In this document: one piece after another, positions 1-5,966 of the stretch
Numbering within the stretch: the first letter of the stretch is position 1
How the letters are laid out: every line of letters starts with the position of its first letter
Assembly: GCA_002429615.1 (NCBI GenBank)
Contig: DJAN01000267.1
Span: 884-6,849 of the forward strand
DNA length: 5,966 nucleotides
Direction of reading: 5' to 3'
Source of the DNA: Lysobacteraceae bacterium UBA6001
GTDB lineage: Bacteria; Pseudomonadota; Gammaproteobacteria; Xanthomonadales; Xanthomonadaceae
The notes under the pieces: generated by a model
The model's input: only the letters and a program-made list of their open reading frames with translations
What the model was told of the DNA's origin: nothing
Database searches by the model: none
Translations under genes and position numbers: made by a program

Positions 1-107
1 AGCGCCAGCAGCGCCAGCGCCAGGCCGAAGTAGAACGGCGCCATGATCCACCGCGCATCGAACAGGCTGCGCGAGAGGATGCGGTTGAGCCAGGTGCCGG
101 CGGTCAT
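1..107 (-). CDS. UPF0114 / YqhA-family inner-membrane protein, N-terminal fragment
   Basis: Only the first ~35 codons are in the window; the gene continues past base 1. The visible protein reads MTAGTWLNRILSRSLFDARW and then IMAPFYFGLALALLA. The segment ARW-x-x-AP-x-YFGL-x-LAL matches the start of E. coli YqhA (SRWLLAPVYFGLSLAL, recalled), where an amphipathic leader precedes the first membrane helix. The function of UPF0114 proteins is unknown; they are small multi-pass inner-membrane proteins of about 160-180 residues. The reading frame is closed upstream by a TAG at 147-149. Possible starts are ATG at 131, GTG at 128 and ATG at 107. I chose 107 because its leader length is closest to the family and a G-run (112-116) lies just upstream, but 131 is possible. 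The gene follows the DUF6491 lipoprotein gene on the same strand with a short gap, so cotranscription is plausible. The family call rests on a short fragment. Confidence 0.7.
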   Translation of the reverse strand, partial: MTAGTWLNRILSRSLFDARWIMAPFYFGLALALLA

Positions 108-177
108 CGCGCCCCCGGCCGCGACCACCATCCACGGCGGTCGCCGCTATGCACGCTGCCGCCTGACGCGAGAGGGC

Positions 178-681
178 TCAAGGTGTGCCGCCCGAATCGG
201 CGCCGCCTTCCTCCGGCTCCGGTTGCACGCCCGGCGGCCGGTCGGTGAACTGCGCCTCGCGGATCTCGCGCTTGGCTTCGCGCAGCGCCTGGCCATCCAG
301 CGGCCGGATGCGGCTGATGCGGCAGCCGGGCGCCACCGAGCTCAGCGTGCCGGGCGTGCGCAGGATCACGCTGTCGAACCGCGCCGATACCGTGCCGAAC
401 TGGTTGGTGATGCTGATGCTCTGCGCGGTGGAAAGCCCCGAGCAGCGGCTGCGGAATTCCAGCAGGTGGCCGCGGCTCTGGCTGCTCCACAGCGCCAGCG
501 CCTGGTCGCCGAGCGGTGTCCAGTCGCTGCGGCGCACCACGCGGTTGAGCTGCAGCGACGGCACCGGCGCACCGGCATGCTGCTGGTACAACGCCAGACG
601 CTGGTCGGGCGTCATCGTGGCGGTGTGCGCGCAGCCCGCGAGCAGGCCGGCAAGCACGGACAGGCAGACAAGCTGACGCAT
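178..681 (-). CDS. DUF6491-type lipoprotein of unknown function
   Basis: This gene encodes a 167-residue predicted lipoprotein. The signal peptide MRQLVCLSVLAGLLAGC has a lipobox L14-A15-G16-C17, and the residue after the Cys is Ala, which suits outer-membrane sorting. The mature part carries LALYQQHAGAPVPS, WTPLGDQALALW, GTVSARFDSVI and CRISRIRPLD, a motif order I recognise from the DUF6491 proteins common in Xanthomonadaceae. C80 and C120 are the only cysteines in the mature domain and could form a disulfide in the periplasm. The tail (about 149-167) is rich in Pro, Glu and Gly and looks disordered. The frame extends 13 codons upstream to 720, but ATG 681 is preferred: it gives a clean signal peptide and has a purine-rich GGGAGAAGGG site just upstream. 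It lies 64 bases after the slyB-like gene and 70 bases before the YqhA-like gene, all on one strand. No enzymatic motif is visible and the function is unknown. Confidence 0.85.
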   Translation of the reverse strand: MRQLVCLSVLAGLLAGCAHTATMTPDQRLALYQQHAGAPVPSLQLNRVVRRSDWTPLGDQALALWSSQSRGHLLEFRSRCSGLSTAQSISITNQFGTVSARFDSVILRTPGTLSSVAPGCRISRIRPLDGQALREAKREIREAQFTDRPPGVQPEPEEGGADSGGTP

Positions 682-709
682 ATCCCTTCTCCCTTCCACG
701 GGTTGAAAT

Positions 710-731
710 GCCGCGGCCATCGGGCCGCGGC
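710..731 (-). terminator. perfect 9-bp hairpin between the two lipoprotein genes
   Basis: GCCGCGGCC (710-718) and GGCCGCGGC (723-731) pair perfectly around a 4-base loop. On the minus strand the hairpin begins 14 bases after the slyB-like stop codon and ends 28 bases before the DUF6491 start. No clear T-run follows on the minus strand (it reads CATTTCAAC), so it is not a canonical intrinsic terminator. It could terminate partially, or protect the 3' end of the upstream message and so set the ratio of the two lipoproteins. The pairing is directly visible; the role is inferred. Confidence 0.45.
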
Positions 732-745
732 GGCGTCCGCGAGCT

Positions 746-1207
746 TCAGCGGGTAACGCGCGTGGTCACGCCATCACTGGCGACCTGCACCCGATCACCG
801 ACCCGGAAGTCGTTGGCCTGGCCATCCTGGGTGACGGCGATGGTGCGGCCGGACTGATCCAGGCGCACGGTCACTTCCACCCCGGCACGCGCCGAGCGCG
901 ACATCGCATTGCCGGCCGCGCCACCGGCCACCGCGCCGGCGACCGCGCCGGCCGCGTTGGCACGGCTGCTGCCGCCGATGGTGCTGCCGGCGATGCCGCC
1001 GAGCACCGCGCCGGTGGCGGTGCCGACGCCGCGCGAGTCGTTCTGGATCGTCACTTCGCGTACCGCCTGCACCACGCCCCATTCCACGCTTTGCGCGCGG
1101 CCGACTTCGGAGCGGTTGAACGTGGTGGGGGTGGTGTGGGTCGCACAGCCGGCGACCAGCGCCAGCGCGACCAAGCCTGCCGCGCCCGCAAGATGCCTGG
1201 TACTCAT
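746..1207 (-). CDS. slyB: SlyB-family glycine-zipper outer-membrane lipoprotein
   Basis: This 153-residue protein is close in length to E. coli SlyB (155). The signal peptide MSTRHLAGAAGLVALALVAGC ends in a lipobox V18-A19-G20-C21; the next residue is Ala, compatible with outer-membrane localisation. The order of segments follows SlyB: SEVGRAQSVEWGVV (33-46), a stretch ending in VTIQND (52-57), then a glycine zipper with repeated GxxxG-like spacing (about 63-101, with GAVLGGIAGSTIGG and GAVAGAVAGGAAG), then a small beta-rich C-terminal domain with VEVTVRLDQSGRTIAVTQ and FRVGDRVQVASDG. SlyB-like (Pcp) lipoproteins help maintain outer-membrane integrity; E. coli slyB is controlled by PhoPQ, but I see no PhoP box here. 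The start at 1207 has a GGGAG Shine-Dalgarno 7 bases upstream (TTGGGAGAATTTCG); the frame runs open to 1363, but that extension lacks a signal peptide at its N-terminus. It is probably the first gene of the leftward unit. Confidence 0.9.
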   Translation of the reverse strand: MSTRHLAGAAGLVALALVAGCATHTTPTTFNRSEVGRAQSVEWGVVQAVREVTIQNDSRGVGTATGAVLGGIAGSTIGGSSRANAAGAVAGAVAGGAAGNAMSRSARAGVEVTVRLDQSGRTIAVTQDGQANDFRVGDRVQVASDGVTTRVTR

Positions 1208-1280
1208 CGAAATTCTCCCAACGCAAGAGGGTGGATGACACGATTCGCCCCCGGCTGCCATGCCCCCTTCACCCGCCGGC

Positions 1281-1309
1281 AAATCCGCACTAACGCCTTC
1301 GTGCGTCAA
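1281..1309 (-). promoter_or_regulatory. weak candidate promoter for the slyB-like gene
   Basis: On the minus strand, TTGACG (1309-1304) resembles a sigma-70 -35 box. A 17-base spacer leads to GGATTT (1286-1281), or an 18-base spacer to GATTTG, either of which is a poor -10. A 5-bp dyad, CGCAC (1286-1290) and GTGCG (1301-1305), fills the spacer and could be an operator or chance. The position, roughly 75-100 bases ahead of the start codon, is plausible. This is pattern matching only. Confidence 0.22.
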
Positions 1310-1509
1310 GCCGACGTGAATCCGCAGATGGCCTGCGTCGGGTGAAAGTCGCGTGGCAATCACGTCAACAACTCTTCACGACATGGAGACATTGCCCACA
1401 TTTACTCTCGGTTCACTCCGTCGCGCCTGGCTCCATGCCGTCTTCGCCGCGACCCAGCGCAGGGTGTTGTTGTCGTCGCACCCCCGGTTCTTTCGCGTTC
1501 CGCTCTTCA

Positions 1510-1524
1510 GGCGGCGTCGCCGCC
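1510..1524 (+). promoter_or_regulatory. GC-rich hairpin in the arginine deiminase leader
   Basis: GGCGGCGTCGCCGCC is a perfect palindrome around T1517. As RNA it can form a 6-bp stem (GGCGGC/GCCGCC) with a 3-base loop. It ends 9 bases before the Shine-Dalgarno hairpin of the deiminase gene, so the leader may carry two adjacent stems. No T-run follows, so it is unlikely to be a plain terminator. The role is not known; it may be a chance product of GC-rich sequence. Confidence 0.35.
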
Positions 1525-1533
1525 GGATTCGTC

Positions 1534-1547
1534 AGGAGATCGCTCCT
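1534..1547 (+). promoter_or_regulatory. ribosome binding site of arcA buried in a 5-bp hairpin
   Basis: The Shine-Dalgarno AGGAG (1534-1538) lies 10 bases before the ATG at 1549 and fixes that start. It is immediately followed by ATCG (1539-1542) and CTCCT (1543-1547), the exact complement of AGGAG. The whole Shine-Dalgarno can therefore pair in a 5-bp stem with a 4-base loop, ending one base before the start codon. Such an arrangement can lower or regulate ribosome access. The pairing is seen directly; regulation is inferred. Confidence 0.55.
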
Positions 1548-1548
1548 C

Positions 1549-2796
1549 ATGTCCAACGCACACAAGTACGGCGTCCATTCCGAAGTTGGCCAGTTGCGCA
1601 AGGTGCTGGTCTGCGCACCGGGGCTGGCGCATACGCGGCTGACCCCGCGCAACAAGGACGAACTGCTGTTCGACGACATCATGTGGGTCGACAACGCCAA
1701 GCGCGACCACTTCGATTTCATGGCCAAGATGCGCGACCGCGGCGTGGAAGTGCTCGAAATGCACAACCTGCTGGCCGAGACGATGGCGCTGCCGGAAGCG
1801 CGCGCCTGGGTGCTCGACCACCAGGTCAATGCCAACGAAGTCGGCCTGGAATTCATGGGCGAAGTGCGCGCCTACCTGGAGAGCCTGGCACCGCGCGACC
1901 TGGCCGAGATCCTCATCGGCGGCCTGAGCGCGCGCGAGCTGCCGGATGATTTCTCCAGCAGCATCCTGTCGGTGGCGCGCGAACATCCGGACATCGTCGG
2001 CTACCTGCTGCCGCCGCTGCCGAACACGCTCTACACCCGCGACACCACCTGCTGGATCTACGAGGGCGTGACCCTCAACCCGCTGTACTGGCCGGCGCGG
2101 CACGAGGAGACCATCCTCACCACCTGCATCTACAAATTCCATCCGGATTTCGCCAACGCCGGTTTCCCCATCTGGTACGGCGACCCCACCCAGGACCACG
2201 GCAACGCCACCCTGGAAGGCGGCGACGTGATGCCGGCCGGCAACGGCGTGGTACTGGTGGGCATGAGCGAGCGCACCTCGCGCACCGCGATCACCCAGCT
2301 GGCGCAGTCGCTGTTCAAGCAGGGCGGCGCGAAGCGGGTGATCGCCGCCTCGATGCCGCGGCTGCGCTCGGCGATGCACCTGGATACGGTGTTCACCTTC
2401 GCCGACCGCGACGTGGCCACGATCTACAGCGGCATCGTCGACCAGATCAAGCCGATCTCGCTGTATCCCAGCGACAAGGCGCCCGGCTTCGAGGTGGTGT
2501 TCGAGGACAAGCATTTCACCGACGTGGTCGCCGAGGCGCTGGGGCTGAAGAAGCTGCGCCTGGTCGAATCGGACGAGTACTACGGCGCCGAACGCTCGCA
2601 GTGGAACAGCGGCAACAACCTGGTGGCACTGTCGCCGGGCGTGGTGGTGGCCTATGACCGCAACACCTCCACCAATACCGCGCTGCGCAAGGAAGGCATC
2701 GAGGTCATCACCATCGTCGGCGCGGAACTCGGGCGCGGGCGCGGCGGTGGCCATTGCATGACCTGTCCGCTGGTGCGCGACCCGGTCGATTTCTGA
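1549..2796 (+). CDS. arcA: arginine deiminase (ADI)
   Basis: This 415-residue enzyme hydrolyses L-arginine to citrulline and ammonia in the cytoplasm. It matches Pseudomonas ADI (418 residues, recalled) along its whole length, including [20 protein letters not shown] near the start, [43 protein letters not shown] and the C-terminal [12 protein letters not shown]. The expected catalytic and substrate-binding set is present: D165 (TRD), E223 and D226 (LEGGD), H277 and D279 (HLD), and nucleophile C403 (GHC). The protein should therefore be active. The ATG at 1549 is chosen because it begins the conserved N-terminus and has an AGGAG site; the frame is open to a GTG at 1342, but the extra 69 residues resemble nothing in the family. 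Unlike classical arc operons, no arcD, arcB or arcC lies beside it: slyB diverges upstream and efflux genes follow. A strong hairpin lies just downstream, suggesting a monocistronic message. Confidence 0.97.
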   Translation: MSNAHKYGVHSEVGQLRKVLVCAPGLAHTRLTPRNKDELLFDDIMWVDNAKRDHFDFMAKMRDRGVEVLEMHNLLAETMALPEARAWVLDHQVNANEVGLEFMGEVRAYLESLAPRDLAEILIGGLSARELPDDFSSSILSVAREHPDIVGYLLPPLPNTLYTRDTTCWIYEGVTLNPLYWPARHEETILTTCIYKFHPDFANAGFPIWYGDPTQDHGNATLEGGDVMPAGNGVVLVGMSERTSRTAITQLAQSLFKQGGAKRVIAASMPRLRSAMHLDTVFTFADRDVATIYSGIVDQIKPISLYPSDKAPGFEVVFEDKHFTDVVAEALGLKKLRLVESDEYYGAERSQWNSGNNLVALSPGVVVAYDRNTSTNTALRKEGIEVITIVGAELGRGRGGGHCMTCPLVRDPVDF

Positions 2797-2803
2797 GGAC
2801 CCG

Positions 2804-2834
2804 GGCGTTTCCGGCACGGCCTGCCGGAAACGTC
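2804..2834 (+). terminator. strong hairpin after arcA, terminator-like but without a T-run
   Basis: CGTTTCCGGC (2806-2815) pairs perfectly with GCCGGAAACG (2823-2832). An inner A-T pair (2816/2822) gives 11 bp around a 5-base loop, and a G-T plus a G-C pair extend the stem to 13 bp at 2804/2834. It begins 8 bases after the arcA stop codon. The bases after the stem (CGTGACGGGGG) contain no T-run, so it may act as a weak or factor-assisted terminator, or as a 3'-end stabiliser. The stem is clearly beyond chance for this position; the function is inferred. Confidence 0.55.
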
Positions 2835-2905
2835 GTGACGGGGGCGATGGGCCGGGCACGGCAGCCGCGGGTGGTAGGCGGCGAGGGCAGCCGGAGACAA
2901 CACGG

Positions 2906-4048
2906 ATGCGTACCAGGCATTGGGCGGGTTGGCTGTGCGGTTGCGGCGTGCTGGCGTCGCTGGCCGGGTGTGGCGGCGACGCCGGACCGGCGGCGGGCCA
3001 GATGCCGCCGACCGTGGTGACCGTCGAGGAAGTGCGCACCGCCGCGGTGCCGAACCTGGTGGAATTGCCGGGGCGCGTGGAGCCGGTGCGCTCGGCGCAG
3101 GTGCGCGCACGCGCCGACGGCATCGTCGAGCGCCAACTGTACGTGGAAGGCACCGACGTCACCGCCGGCACGCCGCTGTTCCAGATCGACCCGCGCGACC
3201 TGCAGGCGCGCCTGCAGCAGGCGCGTGCCGCGCTGGCGTCTGCGCGCGCCGCGCGTGCGCAGACCGCGGGCCTGCGTGCGCGCCTGTCCACCCTGGTGCA
3301 GCGCAAGGCGGTCAGCGTGCAGGAATACGAATCGGCGCAGGCCTCGTTCCAGCAGGCCGATGCCGCGCTGATGGAAGCGCAGGCGGCGGTGGACCGCGCG
3401 CAGCTGCAGCTGGATTACGCCACCGTGCGCGCCCCGATCGCCGGCCGCGTCGGCCGCGCCGGGGTCAGCGAAGGCGCCTTGGTCAGTGCCGCTGCGGCCA
3501 CCTTGATGACCCAGGTCGACCAGCTCGATCCGGTCTACGTGGTGTTCCAGCCTTCCAATGCCGCCTTCGGCGAACTGGAGCGCGGCATCGAAGCCGGCCG
3601 CATCCAGCTCGGCGACGGCAAGCACATCCGGGTGACCCTGATCGGCGATGACGGCACGCCGCTGCCGGGGCAGGGCGTGGTCGATTTCACCGAGAAGGCG
3701 GTGGACCCGGCGACCGGCAGCCGCACCCTGCGCGCGCAGTTCGACAACGCCGGGCGGCGCCTGCTGCCGGGCCAGTTCGTGCGCGGCATCCTCGCCGTTG
3801 GCAGCGTGCGCGATGGCATCAGCCTGCCCGAGCGCGCGATCAGCATCGCCGAGGACGAGGCCAGCGTGATGACGGTCAGCGCCGAAGGCGTGGCGATGCG
3901 CCAGCCGGTGACCCTGGCCGGGCAGGCCGAAGGGCGCTGGGTGGTGCAGTCCGGGCTCAAGCCGGGCGAGAAGGTGGTGGTCGATGGTTGGCACAAGGTG
4001 CAGCCGGGCCAACGCGTGGATGCCCGTCCGGCACCGCCCGCCCCATGA
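2906..4048 (+). CDS. RND efflux periplasmic adaptor lipoprotein (AcrA/MexA type)
   Basis: This 380-residue protein is the membrane-fusion subunit that bridges an RND pump to an outer-membrane channel. A signal peptide with lipobox L19-A20-G21-C22 predicts a lipid anchor, as in AcrA and MexA. Domains in order: beta-barrel/lipoyl strands from about 37; the first lipoyl half with LPGRVEPVRSAQVRARADG (54-72) and GTPLFQIDPRDL (88-99); an alpha-helical coiled-coil hairpin (about 97-168) rich in Ala, Arg and Gln with the family turn VQRKAVSVQEYESAQ (131-145); the second lipoyl half LDYATVRAPIAGRVGR (169-184); the barrel (about 205-300) with DPVYVVF; and a membrane-proximal domain ending in GLKPGEKVVVDGWHKVQPGQRV (about 350-371). 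The start has a GGAG site 9 bases upstream. The stop overlaps the permease start as ATGA, so the two are translated together. Substrates cannot be read from the sequence. No TetR-type regulator is adjacent in the window. Confidence 0.94.
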   Translation: MRTRHWAGWLCGCGVLASLAGCGGDAGPAAGQMPPTVVTVEEVRTAAVPNLVELPGRVEPVRSAQVRARADGIVERQLYVEGTDVTAGTPLFQIDPRDLQARLQQARAALASARAARAQTAGLRARLSTLVQRKAVSVQEYESAQASFQQADAALMEAQAAVDRAQLQLDYATVRAPIAGRVGRAGVSEGALVSAAAATLMTQVDQLDPVYVVFQPSNAAFGELERGIEAGRIQLGDGKHIRVTLIGDDGTPLPGQGVVDFTEKAVDPATGSRTLRAQFDNAGRRLLPGQFVRGILAVGSVRDGISLPERAISIAEDEASVMTVSAEGVAMRQPVTLAGQAEGRWVVQSGLKPGEKVVVDGWHKVQPGQRVDARPAPPAP

Positions 4049-5966
4049 GCGGCTTTTTTGTCTACCGGCCGGTGCTGGCGTGGGTGGTGGCGCTGTTCGC
4101 GCTGCTGTTCGGCGGCATCGCGCTGTATTCGCTGCCGGTGGAGCAGTACCCGGACGTGGCGCCGCCCTCGCTGAGCATCGCGGCGACCTTCGTCGGCGCC
4201 GATGCGCAGACCGTGGATCGCACCGTGACCTCGGTGATCGAGAACGAACTCAACGGCGTCGACGATTTCCTGTTCATGACCTCCACCAGCCGCGCCAACG
4301 GCACCGCGCAGATCCGGGTGACGTTCCGCAGTGGCACCGACCTGGACCGCGCGCGCTCGCAGGTGCAGGACCGCCTGGCCCGGGTCGAGCCGCGGCTGCC
4401 GGAGGAAGTGCGGCAGATGGGCGTGCACGTGACCCAGGCCTCGACCGGCTTCCTGATGCTGATCGCGCTGCAATCCGAAGGCGGCAAGCGCAGCGCGCTG
4501 GAACTGGGCGATTTCGCCGCGCGCAACATCGCCGACGAGCTGAGCCGGTTGCCCGGCGTGGGTGACGTGTCGCTGTTCGGCTCCGGCTACGCGATGCGGA
4601 TCTGGCTGGACCGCGAGAAGCTGGTCAGCTTCGGCCTGAGCCCGGGCGAAGTGATCGCCGCGATCCGCGAGCAGAACGCGCAGACCGCCGGCGGCGGCCT
4701 CGGCCTGCAGCCGCTGGCGCCGGGCACCGAGACCACGGCGCAGATCATCACCCGGGGGCGCTTCAGTACCGCGGCGCAGTTCCGCCAGATCATCGTGCGC
4801 GCCACCCCGGGCGGCGCCACCGTGCGCCTGGGCGACCTGGCGCGGGTCGAACTGGGCAACGACAACTACGCCTTCAACCTCAGCCTCAACGGGCAGGAGA
4901 GTGCCGGCCTGGCGGTGTCGCTGAGCAGCGGCGCCAACGCGCTGGCCACCGCGCGCCAGGTCCGCCAGCGCATGCAGGCGCTGCAGGCGACATTTCCGCC
5001 GGACGTGCGCTGGACCACGCCGTTCGATACCACGCCGTTCATCACCGAATCGGTGAACGGCGTGGTCCGCACCATGATCGAGGCGATGATCATGGTCTCC
5101 ATCGTGGTGCTGCTGTTCCTGCAGAGCTGGCGCGCGATGCTGCTGCCGACGCTGGTGGTGCCGATCTCGTTGATCGGCACCTGCCTGGGCCTGCTGGCGT
5201 TCGGCATGTCGATCAACCTGTTGTCGCTGTTCGCGATGGTGGTGGCGATCGGCATCCTCAACGACGACGCCATCGTCATCGTCGAGAACGTCGAGCGCAT
5301 CATGCGCGAGGAACAGCTGGAAGCGCGCCCGGCCACCGCCAAGGCGATGGGCCAGCTGACCGGCGCGATCATCGCCACCAGCCTGGTGCTGCTGGCGGTA
5401 TTCATCCCGATGGGTTTCTTCCCGGGCTCGGCCGGTGGCATCTACCGGCAGTTCGCGGTGACGCTGAGCGTGTCGCTGGTGGTGTCGACGATCCTGTCGC
5501 TGACCCTGGCACCGGCAATCTGCGGCGCCACCCTGCGTCCGCACGATGCGAACGCGAAGGGGCCGGGGCGACGTCTGTTCGGCGCGATCAACCGGGCGCT
5601 GGAGAAGGGCAGCAGCGCCTACGCCAGCGGGGTCGGGCGGCTGCTGCGGCGGCCGTGGCTGTGGCTGGGCGTGTTCGTCGTCGCGCTGCTGGTGACCGCG
5701 CTGCTGTACGCGCGCCTGCCCGGCGGCTTCCTGCCCGAGGAGGACCAGGGCTACCTGTTCGTCGCCTACAACGGCGCACCGGGCGCCACCGTGGCGCGCA
5801 CGCAGCAGGCGGTGCGCCAGGCCGAGGCGATCCTGCGCCAGCAGCCGGAGGTGCGCAATGTGGCCACGGTGATCGGCTTCAGCTTCTTCGGCCAGGGCCA
5901 GAACGTCGGCATGTCCTTCGTCGACCTCAAGCCCTGGGCCGAGCGCGGTGGCGCGGCGCATGGCGC
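4045..5966 (+). CDS. HAE1-type RND efflux permease (AcrB/MexB/MexD type), N-terminal 640 residues
   Basis: The frame stays open from ATG 4045 to the window edge, about 640 of an expected ~1040 residues. It is the inner-membrane drug/proton antiporter that pairs with the adaptor just upstream (ATGA overlap). The N-terminus MSGFFVYRPVLAWVVALF matches AcrB, followed by TM1 (about 10-31), the first periplasmic porter domains with YPDVAPPSLSI, GVGDVSLFGSGYAMRIW (171-187) and FDTTPFI, then TM2-TM6 (about 337-498) and TM7 (about 537-556). The TM4 proton-relay pair D407-D408 falls at the same numbers as in AcrB, within DDAIVIVENVERIM. Drug-pocket positions F136 and F178 are conserved, Y327 is Phe, and the switch loop reads GFSFFGQGQN (611-620), with Gln where AcrB has R620. 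The residue before the Asp pair is N406 rather than the usual Val. The relay Lys and later TM helices lie outside the window. The exact subfamily and substrates are undetermined. Confidence 0.95.
   Translation, partial: MSGFFVYRPVLAWVVALFALLFGGIALYSLPVEQYPDVAPPSLSIAATFVGADAQTVDRTVTSVIENELNGVDDFLFMTSTSRANGTAQIRVTFRSGTDLDRARSQVQDRLARVEPRLPEEVRQMGVHVTQASTGFLMLIALQSEGGKRSALELGDFAARNIADELSRLPGVGDVSLFGSGYAMRIWLDREKLVSFGLSPGEVIAAIREQNAQTAGGGLGLQPLAPGTETTAQIITRGRFSTAAQFRQIIVRATPGGATVRLGDLARVELGNDNYAFNLSLNGQESAGLAVSLSSGANALATARQVRQRMQALQATFPPDVRWTTPFDTTPFITESVNGVVRTMIEAMIMVSIVVLLFLQSWRAMLLPTLVVPISLIGTCLGLLAFGMSINLLSLFAMVVAIGILNDDAIVIVENVERIMREEQLEARPATAKAMGQLTGAIIATSLVLLAVFIPMGFFPGSAGGIYRQFAVTLSVSLVVSTILSLTLAPAICGATLRPHDANAKGPGRRLFGAINRALEKGSSAYASGVGRLLRRPWLWLGVFVVALLVTALLYARLPGGFLPEEDQGYLFVAYNGAPGATVARTQQAVRQAEAILRQQPEVRNVATVIGFSFFGQGQNVGMSFVDLKPWAERGGAAHG

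Larger units (their letters stand above)
1208..1548. other. 341-bp divergent intergenic region
   Basis: This region separates the leftward slyB-like gene from the rightward arginine deiminase gene and should hold promoters for both. The stretch around 1353-1412 is the least GC-rich part of the window, as expected for a promoter zone, but I found no convincing -35/-10 pair for the rightward gene. TTTACT at 1401-1406 is a possible -10 without a well-spaced partner. No TTGAT-N4-ATCAA (FNR/Anr) site is present. An 8-base direct repeat AATCCGCA occurs at 1282-1289 and 1319-1326. Open frames that cross the region start from GTG or ATG codons with no Shine-Dalgarno and have weaker third-position GC than the real genes, so I see no protein gene in it. 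Its right end holds the two leader hairpins described separately. Confidence 0.6.

Noticed and set aside
43..756. Rightward open frames across the lipoprotein region
   Set aside because: They are antisense to the DUF6491 lipoprotein gene, which has a signal peptide, lipobox and ribosome site; the rightward products are Arg/Ala-rich with no domain.
1268..1346. Inverted pair TTCACCCG (1268-1275) and CGGGTGAA (1339-1346)
   Set aside because: The arms are only 8 bases and lie more than 60 bases apart; this is expected by chance and fits no known operator.
1353..1380. Possible FNR/Anr site near GTCAAC at 1364-1369, which would fit anaerobic control of arginine deiminase
   Set aside because: The opposite half-site does not match TTGAT-N4-ATCAA, and no other match is present in 1208-1548.
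1342..1548. A 69-codon N-terminal extension of arginine deiminase starting at GTG 1342
   Set aside because: The extra residues match nothing in the family, no Shine-Dalgarno precedes 1342, and ATG 1549 has AGGAG and the conserved N-terminus.
1353..1949. A rightward open frame that starts in the divergent region and overlaps arcA in another frame
   Set aside because: No ribosome site precedes its start codons, its third-position GC is weaker than in real genes, and most of it is a frame-shifted shadow of arcA.
1507..3306. A 599-codon minus-strand frame over the arginine deiminase and the adaptor start
   Set aside because: It is a shadow of the deiminase, has compositionally biased sequence with no recognisable domain, and crosses the intergenic hairpin.
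3535..5961. An 808-codon open frame on the minus strand across the adaptor and permease genes
   Set aside because: It is antisense to two unmistakable RND genes and its product is a low-complexity His/Arg/Gln/Ala-rich string, the usual mirror of a GC-rich coding frame.
1..5966. CRISPR array, insertion sequence, tRNA, rRNA or toxin-antitoxin pair
   Set aside because: No regularly spaced repeats, terminal inverted repeats, transposase motifs, RNA-gene signatures or small paired genes were seen.

Overview
This is a GC-rich stretch of Gram-negative chromosome. Strong G/C third-position use, two classical outer-membrane-type lipoproteins, an AcrAB/MexAB-type efflux pair and a DUF6491-type lipoprotein together suggest a gammaproteobacterium of the Xanthomonadaceae/Lysobacteraceae group. 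That placement is an inference from protein resemblance recalled from memory; no search was run.

Layout. The left third is read leftward (minus strand), in transcription order: a SlyB-like glycine-zipper lipoprotein (746-1207), a DUF6491-type lipoprotein (178-681), and the first ~35 codons of a UPF0114/YqhA-family membrane protein that leaves the window at base 1. All three products are predicted to sit in the cell envelope. A perfect 9-bp hairpin separates the two lipoprotein genes. A 341-bp divergent intergenic region (1208-1548) then separates them from the rightward genes: a complete arginine deiminase (1549-2796), a strong hairpin, an RND periplasmic adaptor lipoprotein (2906-4048), and its HAE1-type RND permease (4045 to beyond the right edge). 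The permease start overlaps the adaptor stop as ATGA, so those two form a translationally coupled operon.

How the genes fit together. The adaptor and permease would form the inner-membrane and periplasmic parts of a tripartite proton-driven drug efflux pump. No outer-membrane channel or regulator gene is visible in the window. The arginine deiminase has all its catalytic residues but no arcB, arcC or arcD beside it, so it does not sit in a classical arginine-fermentation operon. The lipoprotein genes look like envelope housekeeping or stress functions and share no obvious pathway with the rightward genes.

No mobile element, CRISPR array, tRNA, rRNA or clearly new system was found. The most interesting details are a small hairpin that buries the Shine-Dalgarno of the arginine deiminase gene, the stand-alone deiminase itself, and an Asn directly before the proton-relay Asp pair of the permease.
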